Source: Acidimicrobiia bacterium
GTDB taxonomy: Bacteria; Actinomycetota; Acidimicrobiia; Acidimicrobiales; Bin134
DNA: 64,000 bases
NCBI GenBank assembly: GCA_022822265.1
Contig: JAJECA010000025.1
Location: forward strand, 124,001-188,000
Reading direction: 5' to 3'
Part shown: positions 28,557 through 37,579 of the stretch, piece by piece
How positions within the stretch are numbered: the first letter of the stretch is position 1
Layout: each line of letters starts with the position of its first letter
The notes under the pieces: model-generated
The model's input: only the letters and a program-made list of their open reading frames with translations
What the model was told of the DNA's origin: nothing
The model's database searches: none
Position numbers and translations under genes: made by a program

Positions 28557-28864
28557 TACAGATCAACTCCCGTGCGGCGGCAGACCCTGATCTTTCGGCC
28601 GTCGGTATCGAACCGATATCCCACCCGGGTGGGTTGGCCGTCTGCCGGGCTGATCACGGCCACATTGGACACCCTGATGGGCATCTCCTTGTCGATGATG
28701 CCGGTCTGCATGATCCCCTGGCGAGGCCCCTGGTGCTTGGTGGCGATGTTCACGCCTTCGACGATCACCGTTCCTTTGGCCGGATAGGCGAAGACCACCT
28801 CGCCTTCTTTGCCTCGGTCCTTCCCGCTGAGCACTCGGACCCGATCTCCTTTGCGGACTTTCAT
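28556..28864 (-). CDS. rplX: 50S ribosomal protein L24
   Basis: Assembly initiator with a KOW motif ([20 protein letters not shown]) followed by [16 protein letters not shown]. It has 102 residues from the ATG at 28864, five bases after the rplN stop. Longer frames upstream are non-coding extensions. Confidence 0.98.
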   Translation of the reverse strand: MKVRKGDRVRVLSGKDRGKEGEVVFAYPAKGTVIVEGVNIATKHQGPRQGIMQTGIIDKEMPIRVSNVAVISPADGQPTRVGYRFDTDGRKIRVCRRTGVDL

Positions 28865-28869
28865 GGCGG

Positions 28870-29238
28870 CTACAACACCTCCGGTGCGAGCGACACGATG
28901 CGCATGAAGCGCTTGTCCCGGAGTTCCCGGCCCACCGGGCCGAAGATGCGGGTACCGCGAGGCTGCTGCTGCTCGTTGATGAGCACAGCAGCGTTCTCGT
29001 CGAAGCGGATGTACGAGCCGTCTTTGCGGCGTTTTTCCTTCTTGGCCCTCACTAGAACGCAGCGCACAACCTCGCCCTTGCGGACGGCGGCACCGGGCAT
29101 GGCGTCTTTGACGGTGGCCACAAAGACGTCGCCGATGGTGGCGTAGCGCTTGCGGGACGATCCCAGCACCCGGATGCACAGCACCTCTTTGGCCCCGGAG
29201 TTGTCGGCCACCTTGACGCGGGTCTCTTGCTGAATCAT
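28870..29238 (-). CDS. rplN: 50S ribosomal protein L14
   Basis: Highly conserved interface protein starting [20 protein letters not shown] and containing [20 protein letters not shown]. It has 122 residues. The start overlaps the rpsQ stop (ATGA). Confidence 0.98.
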   Translation of the reverse strand: MIQQETRVKVADNSGAKEVLCIRVLGSSRKRYATIGDVFVATVKDAMPGAAVRKGEVVRCVLVRAKKEKRRKDGSYIRFDENAAVLINEQQQPRGTRIFGPVGRELRDKRFMRIVSLAPEVL

Positions 29239-29561
29239 CGGGCACGCTCCAAGATCTCAACCAGCCTCCACCGCTTGATCTTGGACAAAGGACGGGTTTC
29301 CTGCACCCGCACCCGGTCGCCCACGGCGAGCTGGTTGGACTCATCGTGGACGTACAGGCGTGTGTTGCGCTGCACGGTCTTGTTGTATCGGCGATGGCGG
29401 ACGCGGTCGGTGGACACCACCACCGCGGTCTTGTCCATGGACACCGACGTAACCATTCCCTCCCGCACCTTGCGGCGGTTGGGCCGGGTTTCGGTTTGCG
29501 TTTCAGTAGTCGGGTCAGCCGCATTTGATGCTTCGGTTGATTCGACCCTTGCGTCAGCCAT
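29235..29561 (-). CDS. rpsQ: 30S ribosomal protein S17 with N-terminal extension
   Basis: Primary 16S binder. The OB-fold core reads [40 protein letters not shown] and [20 protein letters not shown]. The ATG at 29561 gives 108 residues, with about 28 Thr/Glu-rich residues in front of the core, an extension also seen in other actinobacteria. It overlaps the rpmC end by eight bases. Confidence 0.96.
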   Translation of the reverse strand: MADARVESTEASNAADPTTETQTETRPNRRKVREGMVTSVSMDKTAVVVSTDRVRHRRYNKTVQRNTRLYVHDESNQLAVGDRVRVQETRPLSKIKRWRLVEILERAR

Positions 29562-29793
29562 TGCCGGCCTCCTCCATCTGGGCTTCAAGCGCCTCAGCGG
29601 CTTGGATCTCCCGCATCCGCAGCTCGGTCATGGCCCGGGCCACTTCCCTTTTGGCCTGCTTGAGGCGGGCGGTGTTGTCCAAGCGGCCGGTGACGATTTG
29701 GAAGCGGAGCTTGAATACTTCTTCTTTGGCCTCGTCCAATTGCTCGATGAGATCGGCGTCGCTCAGGTTCGGCCAGTTTGTCTGTCGGGCCAT
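29554..29793 (-). CDS. rpmC: 50S ribosomal protein L29
   Basis: Two-helix protein near the tunnel exit. It has LSDADLIEQLDEAKEEVFKL and FQIVTGRLDNTARLKQAKRE. The 79 residues end in a short acidic helix. It starts 46 bases after rplP. Confidence 0.97.
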   Translation of the reverse strand: MARQTNWPNLSDADLIEQLDEAKEEVFKLRFQIVTGRLDNTARLKQAKREVARAMTELRMREIQAAEALEAQMEEAGNG

Positions 29794-29839
29794 AGCTACC
29801 GCCTCTCCCCGCGCCAGGTGGTCTTATGGATCATGGCGA

Positions 29840-30253
29840 TCAGCCCTCCTGGCGCTCGACGAATCGAGCCTTGATCGGGAGCTTTTGGATGCCCCGCTCG
29901 ATGGCCGTCCGGGCCACCTCGCGGTCGTGGTAGGACAGCTCGAACATGATGCGGCCGGGCTTGACCACGGCCACCCAGCGCTCGGGGTTGCCTTTGCCCG
30001 AGCCCATGCGGGTCTCCGCCGGCTTCTCGGTGACCGGCTTGTCGGGGAAGATGTTGATCCACACCTTGCCGCCCCGGCGTATGTGCCGGGTGATGGCAAT
30101 ACGGGTGGCCTCGATCTGGCGGGCGGTGATCCATCCCGGCTCGAGCGCCTTGATGCCGTACTCGCCGAAGGTAACGGTGGTGCCGCCCTTGGCAATGCCC
30201 TTGGTCCGGCCTCGATGGTGCTTGCGGTGCTTGACCTTCTTGGGCATCAACAT
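29840..30253 (-). CDS. rplP: 50S ribosomal protein L16
   Basis: Binds near the A-site tRNA. It starts [20 protein letters not shown] and has [20 protein letters not shown] and the [15 protein letters not shown] loop. It has the standard 137 residues from the ATG at 30253, and a second ATG two codons later is also possible. A longer upstream frame runs into rpsC and is rejected. Confidence 0.97.
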   Translation of the reverse strand: MLMPKKVKHRKHHRGRTKGIAKGGTTVTFGEYGIKALEPGWITARQIEATRIAITRHIRRGGKVWINIFPDKPVTEKPAETRMGSGKGNPERWVAVVKPGRIMFELSYHDREVARTAIERGIQKLPIKARFVERQEG

Positions 30254-30305
30254 GGCTGGACCTGGCCTTTGCGGAATTCGGGGGTCGCGGACATCGAAAT
30301 GGCGA

Positions 30306-31208
30306 TCAGTCGGCGTCGCCTGGTCGGAAGTGCGGAGTCTCGCTGTGCTCGCGGGTCGAGCGGAGGATGTCTTCCTCCTCCTCGAGCAGCTTCTCGAACT
30401 CCGGATCGGCTTCCTTGATGAGGGGTGCGGGCTCTTCGGTTTCGTCGACCCGCTCGAGATCGCCCTGGCGTCGGGCTGCGGCCGACGACACCACTGCTCG
30501 GGGCTTTTGGGTGCCGGAGGCCTCACCCACCGCCATGGCTGCCTCGCGGCTGATCTTGTCCTCGGCCTGGGTCTTGTAGGGGAGGATGTCGCCCTTGTAG
30601 ATCCACACCTTCACGCCGATGCGGCCATAGGTGGTGTGGGCCTCCCGGAATCCATAGTCGATATCGGCCCGGAGGGTGTGGAGGGGAACCCGGCCCTCTC
30701 GGTACCACTCGGTTCGAGCCATCTCCGAGCCGCCCAAGCGACCAGAGCACTGCACCCGAATGCCAAGAGCGCCGGCCTTCTGGGCGTTTTGGACCGCCCG
30801 CTTCATGGCCCGGCGGAACGCCACCCGGTTGGCCAGCTGGTCGGCCACACCCTGTGAGATGAGCGCGGCATCCAGCTCGGGCTGCTTGATCTCTTGGATG
30901 TTGAGCTGCACCCGGTTGTTGCCGGTGATCTTGGCCAGCCCGTTGCGGAGCCGGTCGGCCTCGCTGCCCCGGCGCCCGATGACGATTCCCGGCCGGGCAG
31001 TGTGGACGTCCACACGGAGCCGGTCGCGGGTGCGCTCGATCTCGATGCGGCTGATGGCTGCGTGGGGCAGCTCCGACATCAAGTAGTCGCGCACCTTCCA
31101 GTCTTCGATTATGAAGTCGCCGTACTCTCGGCGGTTGGCGAACCAGCGCGACTTCCAGTCGGTGGTGACACCGAGTCGGAACCCGTAGGGATTGATCTTC
31201 TGGCCCAT
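30306..31208 (-). CDS. rpsC: 30S ribosomal protein S3 with acidic C-terminal extension
   Basis: mRNA-entry protein with a KH domain. It has [20 protein letters not shown], the KH loop [19 protein letters not shown] and [20 protein letters not shown]. At 300 residues it is some 60-80 longer than E. coli S3. The extra end (after about residue 215) is rich in Glu, Arg and Asp (for example [11 protein letters not shown]). The ATG overlaps the rplV stop by one base. Confidence 0.97.
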   Translation of the reverse strand: MGQKINPYGFRLGVTTDWKSRWFANRREYGDFIIEDWKVRDYLMSELPHAAISRIEIERTRDRLRVDVHTARPGIVIGRRGSEADRLRNGLAKITGNNRVQLNIQEIKQPELDAALISQGVADQLANRVAFRRAMKRAVQNAQKAGALGIRVQCSGRLGGSEMARTEWYREGRVPLHTLRADIDYGFREAHTTYGRIGVKVWIYKGDILPYKTQAEDKISREAAMAVGEASGTQKPRAVVSSAAARRQGDLERVDETEEPAPLIKEADPEFEKLLEEEEDILRSTREHSETPHFRPGDAD

Positions 31209-31876
31209 CAGGATTCCTTCTCTTCGTCCTCATCGACGGCGTCTTCCGCCACTGCCTCGTCTTCCGCCACTGCCTCGTCCATTTCGTCTTCTAGGTCTTC
31301 CTCGAGGGCTTCATCTTCTAGGTCTCCCTCGAATTCCTCTAGGGCGTCCTCGTCGTGTTCATGGTCGTCCTCGAGCTCTTGCTCCTCGGCCCGCGCTGCG
31401 TCGCGTTCCCGGCTGGCGGCCACTCGCCGGCGACGGGCCTCGGCAGCCGAGCTGCGTCGACCGGTGCCTTTGAGGGCCATGCGGGCATCGATGGCGGCCA
31501 ACTCCTCGTCGGAGTATCGGGCTACCACCACGGTGATGTGGCAGGTCCGCTTGCGAATGCGAGTGGCTCGGCCTCGGGCTCGGGGCCGCCAGCGCTTCAG
31601 CGTGGGGCCCTCGTCGGCGTAGCAGGCGGCGACGAAGAGCTCCTCGCCGTCGAGTTCGTCGTTGTGCTCGGCGTTGGCCACCGCGGAGTCGAGGCACTTG
31701 GCGATCGTGTCGGAGATGCGCCGCTCGGAGAAGGTCAGAATCTCCCGAGCTTCGGAGTACGACTTGCCTCGCACCAAGTCGAGCACCTCCCGGGCCTTGT
31801 AGGCCGACGAGCGCACGTACTTGGCCACGGCCCGGCTTCCCGGGCGGGTCTCGTTGCCCACGGTGATCGCAGTCAT
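31208..31876 (-). CDS. rplV: 50S ribosomal protein L22 with long acidic C-terminal tail
   Basis: Lines the exit tunnel with its beta-hairpin. The core, residues 1-120, has [20 protein letters not shown] and [18 protein letters not shown]. The total of 222 residues is nearly double the usual 110-130. After a basic helix-like stretch (about 135-160), residues 163-222 are more than half Asp/Glu and include duplicated [10 protein letters not shown]. The start at 31876 overlaps the rpsS stop (TGATG). The function of the tail is unknown. Confidence 0.95.
   Translation of the reverse strand: MTAITVGNETRPGSRAVAKYVRSSAYKAREVLDLVRGKSYSEAREILTFSERRISDTIAKCLDSAVANAEHNDELDGEELFVAACYADEGPTLKRWRPRARGRATRIRKRTCHITVVVARYSDEELAAIDARMALKGTGRRSSAAEARRRRVAASRERDAARAEEQELEDDHEHDEDALEEFEGDLEDEALEEDLEDEMDEAVAEDEAVAEDAVDEDEEKES
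31241..31276 (-). repeat. Perfect 18-bp direct tandem repeat in the rplV tail
   Basis: The plus-strand unit GTCTTCCGCCACTGCCTC occurs twice back to back with no mismatch. It encodes the duplicated acidic AEDEAV-type motif at the end of L22. Perfect identity suggests a recent duplication. Confidence 0.9.
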
Positions 31877-32154
31877 CAGCGATTGGCTCCCCGCTCTTGG
31901 CCGGCGTGGGCCCGGAACGTGCGGGTGGGGGCGAATTCGCCCAGCTTGTGGCCCACCATCGATTCGGTGATGTACACCGGGACGTGTTTGCGCCCGTCGT
32001 GGACCGCAATGGTGTGGCCCACCATGTCGGGGATGATGGTGGAGCGGCGGGACCACGTCCGGATTACCTGCTTGGTGTTCTGGTCGTTGAGTTCGTCGAC
32101 CTTGCGCAATAGGTGGCCGTCGACGAACGGGCCTTTCTTCAAGCTTCTGGGCAT
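31876..32154 (-). CDS. rpsS: 30S ribosomal protein S19
   Basis: Head protein bound with S13. It starts [20 protein letters not shown] and has [20 protein letters not shown] and [18 protein letters not shown]. It has 92 residues. It follows rplB by 11 bases. Confidence 0.98.
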   Translation of the reverse strand: MPRSLKKGPFVDGHLLRKVDELNDQNTKQVIRTWSRRSTIIPDMVGHTIAVHDGRKHVPVYITESMVGHKLGEFAPTRTFRAHAGQERGANR

Positions 32155-32165
32155 GGGCAATCCCC

Positions 32166-33002
32166 CTAGCGACGCCCGCCGCGGGTACGGCGTCGTCGGA
32201 CGATCATCTGCTGTGACTTCTTCTTCTTGTTGCGGGTGCGTCCCTCGGGCTTGCCCCAAGGCGATACCGGGTGGCGTCCGCCGGAGGACTTGCCCTCGCC
32301 GCCTCCTAAGGGGTGGTCCACCGGGTTCATGGCCACGCCGCGGGTCTGGGGCCGAACTCCCTTCCAGCGGCTTCGCCCGGCCTTGCCCAGCTTGATGAGC
32401 TCGGCCTCGGCATTGCCCACCGATCCCACCGTGGCCCGGCAGTCGATGGGCACCCGGCGCATCTCGGTGCTGGGCAGGCGAATGGTGGCGAAGGATCCCT
32501 CTTTGGCCACGAGCTGGGCGCTGGCGCCGGCCGAGCGGGCCATGCGGGCACCGCCGCCGGGCTTCAACTCCACGGCATGAACGGTGGTGCCCACCGGGAT
32601 ATAGCGCAGCGGCAGGGCGTTGCCCGGCCTGATCTCGGACCCGGGACCGTTTTGCAGGATGTCGCCCACGCCCACGCCTTCAGGGGCCAAGATGTAGCGC
32701 TTCTCGCCGTCGTGGAAGTGCAGCAGAAGGATGCGGCAGTTGCGATTGGGGTCGTATTCCACCGACGCCACTGTGGCGGGAACGCCGTCTTTGGCCCGCT
32801 TGAAATCGACCACCCGATAGCGCTGTTTGTGGCCTCCGCCCCGGTGCCGGGAGGTCTTGCGCCCGTGGTTGTTGCGTCCGCCGGTGCTGGTCTTCTTGGC
32901 GACCAGCGACCGCTCCGGCTTCGTGGCGGTGATGCCGGAGAAGTCCGACACTGTTTGAAAGCGCCGACCAGGACTGGTGGGGTTGCGTCTACGCACAGCC
33001 AT
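32166..33002 (-). CDS. rplB: 50S ribosomal protein L2
   Basis: Required for subunit association and peptidyl-transferase activity. It has [39 protein letters not shown] and [20 protein letters not shown] with the conserved histidine. It has 278 residues. The ribosome site GGAGG lies six bases before the ATG. A diverged copy of its first eight codons lies just upstream (32989-33048). Confidence 0.98.
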   Translation of the reverse strand: MAVRRRNPTSPGRRFQTVSDFSGITATKPERSLVAKKTSTGGRNNHGRKTSRHRGGGHKQRYRVVDFKRAKDGVPATVASVEYDPNRNCRILLLHFHDGEKRYILAPEGVGVGDILQNGPGSEIRPGNALPLRYIPVGTTVHAVELKPGGGARMARSAGASAQLVAKEGSFATIRLPSTEMRRVPIDCRATVGSVGNAEAELIKLGKAGRSRWKGVRPQTRGVAMNPVDHPLGGGEGKSSGGRHPVSPWGKPEGRTRNKKKKSQQMIVRRRRTRGGRR

Positions 33003-33048
33003 TATGCGCCTCCGACCTAGTTCTGGGGTTGCGTCTGCGTACTGCCAT
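32989..33048 (-). other. Mini reading frame duplicating the start of rplB
   Basis: A 19-codon frame starts ATG-GCA-GTA-CGC-AGA-CGC-AAC, encoding MAVRRRNP, the same first eight residues as L2. It uses different synonymous codons at three positions. It continues through the rplW-rplB gap and stops inside codons 4-5 of rplB. It is either a decayed duplication of the rplB 5' end or an overlapping leader peptide. Confidence 0.6.
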
Positions 33049-33056
33049 GGCGTTCC

Positions 33057-33347
33057 CTAAACGTCGAACAACTCGATCTCGTCACCCTCGGCCAGCGTGA
33101 CAAGAGCCCGCTTGGTGTCGGGTTTGCGGCCGAAGGAAGGGCTGCGGCGGTTGCGGCGGCGCTTGCCCTTGCGGTTCATGGTGTTGACCTTGAGAACGGT
33201 GACGTCGAACAGGGTCTCGATGGCGTCTTTGATCTCGGGCTTGGACGCGGTGGGGTGAACCCGGAACGTGTAGACGTTGGACTCCAGCAGCTCATAGGAC
33301 TTCTCCGACACCACCGGGGCCAACACCACGTCGCGGGGATCCTTCAT
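33057..33347 (-). CDS. rplW: 50S ribosomal protein L23
   Basis: Tunnel-exit protein that docks trigger factor and SRP. It has [20 protein letters not shown] and [20 protein letters not shown]. It has 96 residues. The start overlaps the rplD stop. Confidence 0.97.
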   Translation of the reverse strand: MKDPRDVVLAPVVSEKSYELLESNVYTFRVHPTASKPEIKDAIETLFDVTVLKVNTMNRKGKRRRNRRSPSFGRKPDTKRALVTLAEGDEIELFDV

Positions 33348-34072
33348 GAGTCTTCCCCTTCTTCGGCGGCTTCGCCGGGCGCCTCTTCAGCGGCCTCATC
33401 CTCGGTATCGGCCGGGGACGACGTGGGCAGGGTGTCGAGGGTGAAAACCACCGAGTCGGACACCAGCACGTCGTAGGCGTTCAACTCTCCGGGGCTGATG
33501 AGATGCACCTGGGGGAGGTTGCGGAAGCTCTTCCACACGTCTGTCTCGTCGCGCTCGGCCACCAACAGCACCCGACCGTCTACCTTCAATGCGTCAAGTG
33601 CGGCCATCGCATCTTTGGTGCGGGGGGACTCGAATCGCCAGCGGTCAACTACAACGACCTTCTCGTCGCGAGCCCGATCAGACAACGCCGATCGCAGAGC
33701 CAAGCGAACCATCTTCTTCGGAGTGCGCTGGCGGTAGCTCCGGGGCTTGGGGCCGAGGGCCACGCCCCCTCCCCGCCACTGCGGGTTGCGGGTCGAGCCG
33801 TGGCGGGCCCGGCCAGTGCCCTTTTGGCGCCACGGCTTGCCGCCACCGCCTTTGACTTCCGATCTGGTCTTGGTGCTCTGGGTGCCCCGGCGCCGGGCCG
33901 CCAGCTGGGCGGTGACCACCTGGTGCATGACGAATACGTTGGGCTCGATGCCGAACACTTCGGGATCCAGGTCCACTGACCCGGTTTTCCGCCCAGAAGA
34001 GGGATTGCGAACGGTGACAGTGTGCACTTGGCGAACCGGAGCCTCGTCGACTGGGGCGGTCGCCATGGTCAC
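33344..34072 (-). CDS. rplD: 50S ribosomal protein L4 with acidic tail
   Basis: Tunnel-lining protein and, in E. coli, the autoregulator of the S10 operon. It has [39 protein letters not shown] and [17 protein letters not shown]. It has 242 residues, of which about the last 25 are mostly Glu, Asp and Ala. A GTG at 34072 overlapping the rplC stop is taken as the start; an ATG two codons later is also possible. Confidence 0.96.
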   Translation of the reverse strand: MTMATAPVDEAPVRQVHTVTVRNPSSGRKTGSVDLDPEVFGIEPNVFVMHQVVTAQLAARRRGTQSTKTRSEVKGGGGKPWRQKGTGRARHGSTRNPQWRGGGVALGPKPRSYRQRTPKKMVRLALRSALSDRARDEKVVVVDRWRFESPRTKDAMAALDALKVDGRVLLVAERDETDVWKSFRNLPQVHLISPGELNAYDVLVSDSVVFTLDTLPTSSPADTEDEAAEEAPGEAAEEGEDS

Positions 34073-34713
34073 TTCGCTCCGTTCTTGATCGCGCTGCGAA
34101 TGAGCACAGTGGATCCTCGTCGGCCGGGGACCGAGCCCTTGAGCAGAATCAGATCGTTCTCGGTGTCCACCCTCACCACCTGGAGATTCAGGGTGGTGAC
34201 TTTCTCAGCCCCGGCTCGTCCCGGCATCTTCTTGCCGCGGAAAATTCTCGAGGGCGTGGCGCACTGGCCTACGGCGCCGGGCTTGCGGTGGACCTTGTGG
34301 GCGCCGTGGCTGGCCTTTTGGCCACTGAAGTTGTGGCGCTTCATGACCCCGGAGAAGCCCTTGCCCTTGCTGACGCCGGTGACGTCCACCCGCTCGCCCC
34401 CATCGAACACGTCGACGCCGATCTCCTGGCCGGGCTCGTAGGCACCCACGTCGTCGAGGCGCAATTCCACCAGCTTGCGACCGGGAGCGACGCCGGCCTT
34501 GTCCAGATGCCCTCGCTCCGGCTGCGAAATCCGATCGGGACTCTGGGTTCCATAGGTCACCTGGAGAGCGGAATAGCCGTCGGTCTCCGGTCGTTTGACC
34601 TGCACGATGCGGCACGTCTCCACCCGAAGCACGGTGACGGGCACGACGCGGTCGTCCTCGTCCCATACCTGGGTCATTCCTAGTTTTTCGCCGACAATCG
34701 CCTTGGCAACCAC
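34069..34713 (-). CDS. rplC: 50S ribosomal protein L3
   Basis: Peptidyl-transferase centre protein. It has AIVGEKLGMTQVWDEDDRVV, SKGKGFSGVMKRHNFSGQKA and GRAGAEKVTTLNLQVVRVD. It has 214 residues from GTG 34713. It is the first gene of this ribosomal block: rpsJ, its usual upstream partner, is 4 kb away. A promoter must lie in the 247 bases before the AI-2E gene, but I could not pick one with confidence. Confidence 0.97.
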   Translation of the reverse strand: MVAKAIVGEKLGMTQVWDEDDRVVPVTVLRVETCRIVQVKRPETDGYSALQVTYGTQSPDRISQPERGHLDKAGVAPGRKLVELRLDDVGAYEPGQEIGVDVFDGGERVDVTGVSKGKGFSGVMKRHNFSGQKASHGAHKVHRKPGAVGQCATPSRIFRGKKMPGRAGAEKVTTLNLQVVRVDTENDLILLKGSVPGRRGSTVLIRSAIKNGAK

Positions 34714-34960
34714 CGCGAACCTGCCTTCACGCGAACGCTCCGCACGGGTGCAGACCCAGTTGGCGGGCCTTTCCGGCGGAGCGGGTTTCGGTTGTGCTGT
34801 CCGGTTCCCGGAGCAGGGTGAATGCCCCTTGTGGGCCTGGACAGACGTCGTTTGACACGAACAGTGCCGACCGGAGCCAGCACGAAGTACAAAGGTTAGC
34901 GGTTGCCGCCGGTTGGGCCAAATCCCCGATCGGTCAAAAGACGAGGGTTAACGTGAGACT
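34714..34960. promoter_or_regulatory. Divergent intergenic region between rplC and the AI-2E transporter gene
   Basis: These 247 bases separate the minus-strand rplC block from a plus-strand gene and must carry the promoter of the rplC-to-rplQ operon. Any S10-type leader RNA would also have to lie here. I see no convincing hexamer pair, no perfect long stem and no small gene. Confidence 0.4.
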
Positions 34961-36124
34961 GTGGACGAAGTTTCGCCTGAAGAGACACCGTCCCAGAAAG
35001 TACCGCCTTGGCTGTTTCGGGCCATTCTGACCGGCGCGGCCGCTCTCGGCGGGCTGTATGTGCTGGGGTGGTTGATCGCGGAGCTGAAGACGCTAATCGT
35101 GATCTTGCTGGTGTCATTCTTTCTGTCTTTCGCGCTAGAGCCCGCGGTGAATCGCATGGAGAGGGTGGGTATTCGCCGAGGTGTCGGAACCGGGATCATG
35201 TTCTTGGCATTGCTGGCGGCTGTGGGGTTGTTCCTGTGGGCCATTGGCACGGTTCTGGCCGACCAGATCGGAGAGTTCGCCGACGACGCCCCCGGGTACA
35301 TCAACGACATAGAGGACTGGCTGGAGGACACATTCGACATTGAGGTCGACGCCCAAGGGCTGCTGGATGAGTTCCAAGAGGGCGGGGCGGTAGCCAACCT
35401 GGCCACCCGGCTGGCCGACAATCTGATCAACCTCGGCGCCACCGTGCTGCAAGTGCTGTTCCAGATTCTGACCATCGCGTTGTTCACGTTCTATCTGGTG
35501 GCCGAAGGCCCCAAGCTGCGCCGCAACATCTGCTCACTGCTGTTGCCGGAGCATCAGCGCCAGGTGTTGAGCATTTGGAACCTGGCCATCGAGAAAACCG
35601 GGGGATACATCTACAGCCGACTGATCTTGGCGGTGATCTCGTTTTTGGTCCACTGGCTGGTGTTCTGGCTGGTTGGGGCGCCATTCCCGGTGCCGATGGC
35701 CATGTGGGTGGGCTTGATATCTCAGTTCGTCCCGGTGATCGGCACCTACATCGCCGGGGCGCTGCCCGTGATCATCGGGCTGTTGGACCGGCCTTCGACA
35801 GGCTTAGCCATGTTGATCGCCATTGTGGTGTACCAGCAGGTGGAGAACTACCTGCTCCAACCCAAAGTGACCGCCCACACCATGGAGATACACGTGACCG
35901 TGGCGTTCGGATCAGTGATTGTCGGAAGCCTGCTGCTAGGGGCGGTGGGGGCGGTGCTGGCCCTTCCCGCGGCCGCCACCATCCAGGCCTTTTTGGCCAG
36001 CTACCTCGAACGCCATGAAGTGGTGCAAGAGCTCGAAGACGCCGAGGCGGCCCAGCATCCTCCCCGTGAGCCCCTAGGGGATCGCATCCGCCAACTGATG
36101 GACCGGGTTTTCACCCCCAAATGA
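34961..36124 (+). CDS. AI-2E family transporter (TqsA/PerM-like)
   Basis: Integral membrane protein of 387 residues. Hydrophobic helices lie at about 20-75 and 85-105, then comes a soluble amphipathic region (about 110-160), then five or more further helices. The C-terminal half contains ISQFVPVIGTYIAGALP and QQVENYLLQPKVTAHTMEIH, typical of the family. Members export autoinducer-2 or act as ion antiporters, and the substrate here is unknown. It starts at GTG. It is the only plus-strand gene between 18 and 54 kb and interrupts the ribosomal cluster. Confidence 0.9.
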   Translation: MDEVSPEETPSQKVPPWLFRAILTGAAALGGLYVLGWLIAELKTLIVILLVSFFLSFALEPAVNRMERVGIRRGVGTGIMFLALLAAVGLFLWAIGTVLADQIGEFADDAPGYINDIEDWLEDTFDIEVDAQGLLDEFQEGGAVANLATRLADNLINLGATVLQVLFQILTIALFTFYLVAEGPKLRRNICSLLLPEHQRQVLSIWNLAIEKTGGYIYSRLILAVISFLVHWLVFWLVGAPFPVPMAMWVGLISQFVPVIGTYIAGALPVIIGLLDRPSTGLAMLIAIVVYQQVENYLLQPKVTAHTMEIHVTVAFGSVIVGSLLLGAVGAVLALPAAATIQAFLASYLERHEVVQELEDAEAAQHPPREPLGDRIRQLMDRVFTPK

Positions 36125-36138
36125 CGGGTTAGCCCCGC

Positions 36139-36639
36139 TCAGGAGCAGGCGGCGAGGGCAGCGTCGTAGTCGGGCTCGGAGGGGATGGCCTCCACCAACT
36201 CGGTGTGGGCCACAGTGCCATCGGGGCCGATAACCACCACCGCCCGGGCCGTGAGCCCGGACAAGGGCCCGTCCACCATCTCCACCCCGTAGTCGTCCAA
36301 GAACTCTCGGTTGCGGAAGATTGAGCCGATGGTCACGTTCTCGATGCCCTCAGCGCCGCAGAATCGGGACCCGGCAAAGGGCAGGTCCATTGAGGCGCAG
36401 ATCACGGTGGTGTTGTCGAGGCTGGCAGCCCTCTCGTTGAAGGTCCGCACGCTGGCCGCGCAAACCCCCGTGTCGATGCTGGGGAATATGTTGAGCACTA
36501 CGTTGCGGCCCGCCAGCCCTTCCAGCGTGACCGGGGACAGATCACCCCCGGTCAGGGTGAATCCCGGAGCTGCTGATCCCACTGCGGGAAGGTCGCCGCC
36601 GGTGTTGATTGTCATGTCTTTGAATGTGGTCTGGCCCAT
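36139..36639 (-). CDS. tpx: Thiol peroxidase Tpx
   Basis: Atypical two-cysteine peroxiredoxin that removes hydroperoxides using thioredoxin. In the 166-residue product the peroxidatic cysteine is Cys60 (SIDTGVCAASV) and the resolving cysteine is Cys94 (GSRFCGAEG), a spacing matching E. coli Tpx. The ATG at 36639 gives MGQTTFKDMTINTGGDL, and an upstream ATG would add 22 foreign residues. It converges with the AI-2E gene 14 bases away. Confidence 0.94.
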   Translation of the reverse strand: MGQTTFKDMTINTGGDLPAVGSAAPGFTLTGGDLSPVTLEGLAGRNVVLNIFPSIDTGVCAASVRTFNERAASLDNTTVICASMDLPFAGSRFCGAEGIENVTIGSIFRNREFLDDYGVEMVDGPLSGLTARAVVVIGPDGTVAHTELVEAIPSEPDYDAALAACS

Positions 36640-36697
36640 AGCCGTTTTGTACCACTCCCGCCGGTGGTTTCCGTTGCCGAGGAGGGAATTCCCAGCT

Positions 36698-37579
36698 TTA
36701 GTCAAGCCCCAGTCGGGCGGCGCGGGAGAGGTTTTGCTGGGCGGTCAGGAGGTGGGCGCGGTCGATTAGGCGGCCTTCGTGGCGGAAGGCGCCGATGCCT
36801 TGGGTATCGGCTTCTTCAACGGCGGCGACGAGACGGCGCCAGGCGTCGATCTCTTCGGAAGTGGGGGAGAACGCCTGGTTGACGATCGGAATATGGCTGG
36901 GGTGGATGATCATCATGCCCTCGTAGCCGAACTGGCGGGTTTGGCGGGCAAATCGGGCTAGGCCGTCGAGGTCGTCGATGGTGCCCCAGAGGCCCGACAG
37001 GGGGTTGGGCACGCCGGCCGATCGCACGTCGATCAACACCTTTTGGCGCAAGTACAGAGTTTCTGTGCCTTCAGGGGTCCACTGGAATCCCACTGAGCGG
37101 CCCAAGTCGCCATGGCGACCGGTGGCGCCGCCCATGTAGGCCACCCGGTTTGAGGCGGTGGCCAGCTCATAGGCCAGGCGCACCGCCGAGGCGGTCTCCA
37201 CCAGGGGCATGATGAGGATGCCGGTGCCGTCGAGGACATCGTGGGTGATAGCCACCTCATCGGGGCGGGCCACCTGGGGCAGCATCACCGCGGTTAGCGA
37301 AGGGTGCTGGCAGACCTCCATATCGGGTGCGAAATCGTCGGTGCCCACCGCGGAAACCCTCACGAACACCGCGGGCTGGTCAGGGCTGTGCGATTCCAGC
37401 GCCTGGGCGACGTTGGCCCGGGCCTCGGTGGCCGTGTTCCGGGTAATGGCGCTTTCCAGGTCGAACACCACTCCGTCGGCATCTGAGGCCAGTGCCTTTT
37501 GCATCCGGTCGGCTCGGTTGGCCGGGACGAACAGCAGACTGCGAATGGGCGGCGGGTCGCTTTGCATCTCAGCCGCCAT
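36698..37579 (-). CDS. HpcH/HpaI aldolase/citrate lyase family protein (CoA-ester lyase)
   Basis: TIM-barrel lyase of 293 residues related to CitE and malyl/citramalyl-CoA lyases. Evidence is SLLFVPANRADRMQKAL, the metal region GVVFDLESAI, and the IMPLVETASAVRLAYELA strand with its catalytic glutamate, followed later by GYEGMMIIHPSHIPIVNQAF. The ATG follows the serB stop directly (TGAATG), so the two are coupled. The specific substrate is not clear from sequence. Confidence 0.88.
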   Translation of the reverse strand: MAAEMQSDPPPIRSLLFVPANRADRMQKALASDADGVVFDLESAITRNTATEARANVAQALESHSPDQPAVFVRVSAVGTDDFAPDMEVCQHPSLTAVMLPQVARPDEVAITHDVLDGTGILIMPLVETASAVRLAYELATASNRVAYMGGATGRHGDLGRSVGFQWTPEGTETLYLRQKVLIDVRSAGVPNPLSGLWGTIDDLDGLARFARQTRQFGYEGMMIIHPSHIPIVNQAFSPTSEEIDAWRRLVAAVEEADTQGIGAFRHEGRLIDRAHLLTAQQNLSRAARLGLD

